The notes beneath the pieces were generated by a model that was given only the letters and a program-made list of their open reading frames with translations, searched no databases and was not told the DNA's origin. The position numbers and the translations under genes are program-made. Below, one piece after another: positions 31,374-33,114 of a DNA stretch of 33,114 bases. Numbering within the stretch: the stretch's first letter is position 1; every line of letters starts with the position of its first letter. Source of the stretch: Paenibacillus sp. yr247 (GTDB lineage Bacteria; Bacillota; Bacilli; Paenibacillales; NBRC-103111); assembly GCF_900103825.1 (NCBI RefSeq), contig NZ_FNIF01000037.1:1-33114 (forward strand), written 5' to 3'.

Positions 31374-31778
31374 TCAATGAGGCTTATGTTCATGATCTCT
31401 GTTGAGCTCTAACTGAGCTGCTTTTGAAGCGGCTGTCTCGTTTTCGGTAATTGGCTCGTATTGTGGATCAACCGTAAGAATGGTTTTACAAAACATGCAG
31501 CGATCCGTCTTACCCAGCATCTTCGTTCTTCTTCCGCATTCCGGACAATCAATGACAGTAGCTGAAGTGGAAAGCATTCCTGCCCAGAAGTATATGCCCA
31601 TACTAACCATCATACTTATCATACCAATAACCATGAAGATCACAGCAATGATGCGGCCAGCCTTCCCCCAGTCAAAAACGATACCCGCTAACCCTATAAT
31701 CATGAGCAGCATTCCACCCATGGTCATCGCAAGACCCCATAAACGGAATTCATTTACTTTACTTGATCTGAAACGCAC
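31374..31778 (-). CDS. ygzB: YgzB-like membrane protein with zinc ribbon (DUF2614)
   Basis: A 134-aa protein with two hydrophobic helices (GLAMTMGGMLLMIIGLAGIV and the segment IIAVIFMVIGMISMMVSMGI) and a C-terminal zinc ribbon CPECGRRTKMLGKTDRCMFC (two CxxC knuckles). It matches the YgzB/DUF2614 family of Bacillales, whose function is unknown. Translation starts at GTG 31778 with GGGAGGAAC upstream. Neighbours perR and ygxA are the same as in B. subtilis, though here the gene is on the opposite strand to them and separated from perR by the GH18 gene. Confidence 0.87.
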   Translation of the reverse strand: MRFRSSKVNEFRLWGLAMTMGGMLLMIIGLAGIVFDWGKAGRIIAVIFMVIGMISMMVSMGIYFWAGMLSTSATVIDCPECGRRTKMLGKTDRCMFCKTILTVDPQYEPITENETAASKAAQLELNRDHEHKPH

Positions 31779-31902
31779 TTGTTGTTCCTCCCATTAATTA
31801 GCCATCTTGTTTTGTATGAATTGTCACAGAAATCAGCAGGAAACTCCTTCTACGATGTAGAAATAAGATATAAACAATTGGAGATAGGAGCTTCGGATAC
31901 CC

Positions 31903-32772
31903 ATGGGAATCGATAAAGAGCAGTTATTGCTTAAGTTCCGAAATGACAAACGGATTATAAGTGTTATGGCAGTAGATAATCCTAAGCAACTACCCTCGCT
32001 GACAGATGGTTTTGATACACTACTTCTTATAGTAACGAACGACCTGAGCCTGAACAATCATACTACTAATTATATAAGAGACGATTCTAGGATACAAGAA
32101 AGATGGGTAGACCAATCTTCCATAGAACAATGGATACGTCAAGGCCTCAACCGAAATATCCTTCACTGGTTGCTAAAAGGGGAGATACTTCTGGATCAGA
32201 ATACCTATTTGGAAGGCCTGCGCCATCGAATACTTGAATTTCCGGGGGACCTGCGTGAGCATAAACTTCTTATTGAATTCTCCCTTTTTCTGCGTAAATA
32301 TCTTCAGAGCAAGGAATATATCCTCGATGAGCATTTGCTGGATGCTTACAATAATATTCTAGAAGCCCTTCACCACTGGGCCCGCATTGTTATTATCGAA
32401 GATGGCTATCACCCAGAAATCACCGTATGGAGGCAGATTCGCGCGATCAATCCAGGTGTGTATAAACTATATGAAGAACTGACAATGAGTAAGGAGACGT
32501 TGAAGCAGAGAGTTCAGCTCGTTCTGCTAGCTTGCGAGTTTTCGGTTATGTCGAAAATGGAGCGTTGCTGCGAGGCGTTTATTCAAATCCTTAAAGAAAG
32601 CGAGCATCCACTAAGCGCGGATGAGCTCCAACAACATTCTCAGTTAACAGAAGTTAGGGCAGAACTTCCTTTGCTGCTGAATAAGCTCGTCAAAAAAGGA
32701 TTGATTAAAGAAGTTGCTGTTCTCATCGATGAAGAAACTTCAGAAATTGAGTTAAGATATACAAGTGTGTAA
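31903..32772 (+). CDS. ygxA: YgxA-like nucleotidyltransferase-like protein
   Basis: A soluble protein of 289 aa. Its N-terminal half resembles a nucleotidyltransferase-like fold (VMAVDNPKQLPSLTDGFDTL, then LLIVTN and RWVDQSSIEQWIRQGLNRNI). The C-terminus (~230-289) looks like a winged helix (PLSADELQQHSQLTEVRAEL and LLNKLVKKGLIKE). In B. subtilis the ygxA gene stands immediately before an rRNA operon, as here. ATG 31903 has TAGGAG at 31885-31890, a longer spacing (12 nt) than usual. A terminator follows. Function is not established in any organism that I know. Confidence 0.8.
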   Translation: MGIDKEQLLLKFRNDKRIISVMAVDNPKQLPSLTDGFDTLLLIVTNDLSLNNHTTNYIRDDSRIQERWVDQSSIEQWIRQGLNRNILHWLLKGEILLDQNTYLEGLRHRILEFPGDLREHKLLIEFSLFLRKYLQSKEYILDEHLLDAYNNILEALHHWARIVIIEDGYHPEITVWRQIRAINPGVYKLYEELTMSKETLKQRVQLVLLACEFSVMSKMERCCEAFIQILKESEHPLSADELQQHSQLTEVRAELPLLLNKLVKKGLIKEVAVLIDEETSEIELRYTSV

Positions 32773-32786
32773 GCGAGCAACTAAAG

Positions 32787-32817
32787 AAGAATCAGGTATT
32801 CTACTGATTCTTTTTTT
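32787..32817 (+). terminator. Intrinsic terminator after ygxA
   Basis: A 9-bp stem AAGAATCAG/CTGATTCTT with an 8-nt loop (32796-32803) is followed by T residues to 32817. It separates ygxA from the rrn promoters. Confidence 0.88.
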
Positions 32818-32833
32818 ATTCTCATTTTATTGC

Positions 32834-32861
32834 TTGACTTTGATTGTGATTCTATGATAAA
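32834..32861 (+). promoter_or_regulatory. rRNA operon promoter P1
   Basis: TTGACT (32834-32839) and GATAAA (32856-32861) are 16 bp apart. The transcript would begin near 32868-32870, at CGCCGCTAAA, which is repeated after P2. Tandem promoters are usual before Bacillales rrn operons. Confidence 0.6.
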
Positions 32862-32951
32862 TTAACACTCGCCGCTAAAAACGGTTCGCATTGAAAGCTA
32901 ACGAAGTACCGAGATGTATGCTAAGTAAGAAAAAAGAAAAATAAAAAAAGC

Positions 32952-32981
32952 TTGCATTGAATAGCCTAGATGTGATATATT
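32952..32981 (+). promoter_or_regulatory. rRNA operon promoter P2
   Basis: TTGCAT (32952-32957) and TATATT (32976-32981) are 18 bp apart, preceded by an A-rich stretch (32927-32949) that could act as an UP element. CGCCGCTAAA (32990-32999) follows directly, as it does after P1. Confidence 0.65.
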
Positions 32982-33027
32982 ATAAAAGTCGCCGCTAAAC
33001 GGATGGCGAAGAAATATGAAAGAAATT

Positions 33028-33114
33028 GATCTTTGAAAACTGAACAACGAGTGAGTAAGCACGGTCGAGTAATCGACCAAAAAGAGATTGTAAAATCTCG
33101 CTAGCAACGCAAAT
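33028..33114 (+). promoter_or_regulatory. rRNA operon leader upstream of 16S
   Basis: GATCTTTGAAAACTGAACAAC (33029 on) is the motif found in Bacillales rrn leaders just before 16S, overlapping a boxA-like antitermination region. After it come GTCGA-GTAA-TCGAC and GAGATT-GTAA-AATCTC, small hairpins of the processing stalk. The window ends before the mature 16S start. Confidence 0.75.

Overview
The window looks like chromosomal DNA of a Gram-positive Bacillales bacterium, most likely Paenibacillus or a close relative. This rests on three things. First, the rRNA and tRNA style: a Bacillus-type 5S, and tandem rrn promoters followed by a CTTTGAAAAC leader motif. Second, purine-rich ribosome binding sites with many TTG starts. 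Third, the order perR - ygzB - ygxA - rrn at the right end, which I recall as the order before an rRNA operon in B. subtilis. The window is bounded by two different rRNA operons: it opens in the last bases of a 23S gene (then 5S and four tRNAs) and closes in the promoter and leader of the next one.

Layout. 1-832: 23S end, 5S, tRNA-Glu, tRNA-Thr, two tRNA-Leu. 1050-6676: an operon for an unidentified sugar or polyol (class I aldolase, Gfo/Idh/MocA dehydrogenase, PfkB kinase, D-lyxose-isomerase-type cupin, DUF4432 mutarotase-like protein, DeoR regulator), with three operator-like boxes in front of it and no transporter. 6619-10213: a FadR-type GntR regulator divergent from glcD-glcF (glycolate/D-lactate oxidase type). 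10395-12279: a decayed sugar-acid cluster with one intact lactonase between an epimerase stub and an aldo/keto reductase-alcohol dehydrogenase deletion chimera. 12369-16091: a LysR regulator divergent from transketolase and a transaldolase/F6P-aldolase-type gene. 16266-18806: a 2Fe-2S ferredoxin, a MATE exporter and a small IDEAL-domain-like protein.

18985-23413: a TetR - HlyD-type fusion protein - ABC-2 permease - TolC-like protein cluster without an ATPase. 23582-26840: gatCAB, the Asp/Glu-tRNA amidotransferase, with all three genes starting at TTG. 27003-28927: a GNAT acetyltransferase, an MgtC-family membrane protein and a frameshifted membrane protein. 29030-32772: perR, a membrane-anchored SH3-GH18 protein, ygzB and ygxA. 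32773-33114: rrn promoters and leader.

The left third reads as a carbohydrate-catabolism region. The aldolase of the first operon could release a two- or three-carbon aldehyde whose acid (glycolate or lactate) is what GlcD/GlcF oxidise, and transketolase/transaldolase lie just downstream; this link is inference. The most unusual signal is a pair of 85-nt elements (18297-18381 and 26898-26982), each just upstream of a plus-strand gene. They share a conserved core, and three stems keep their pairing while their sequence changes, which suggests an undescribed structured leader RNA. No CRISPR array, insertion sequence or prophage was seen.
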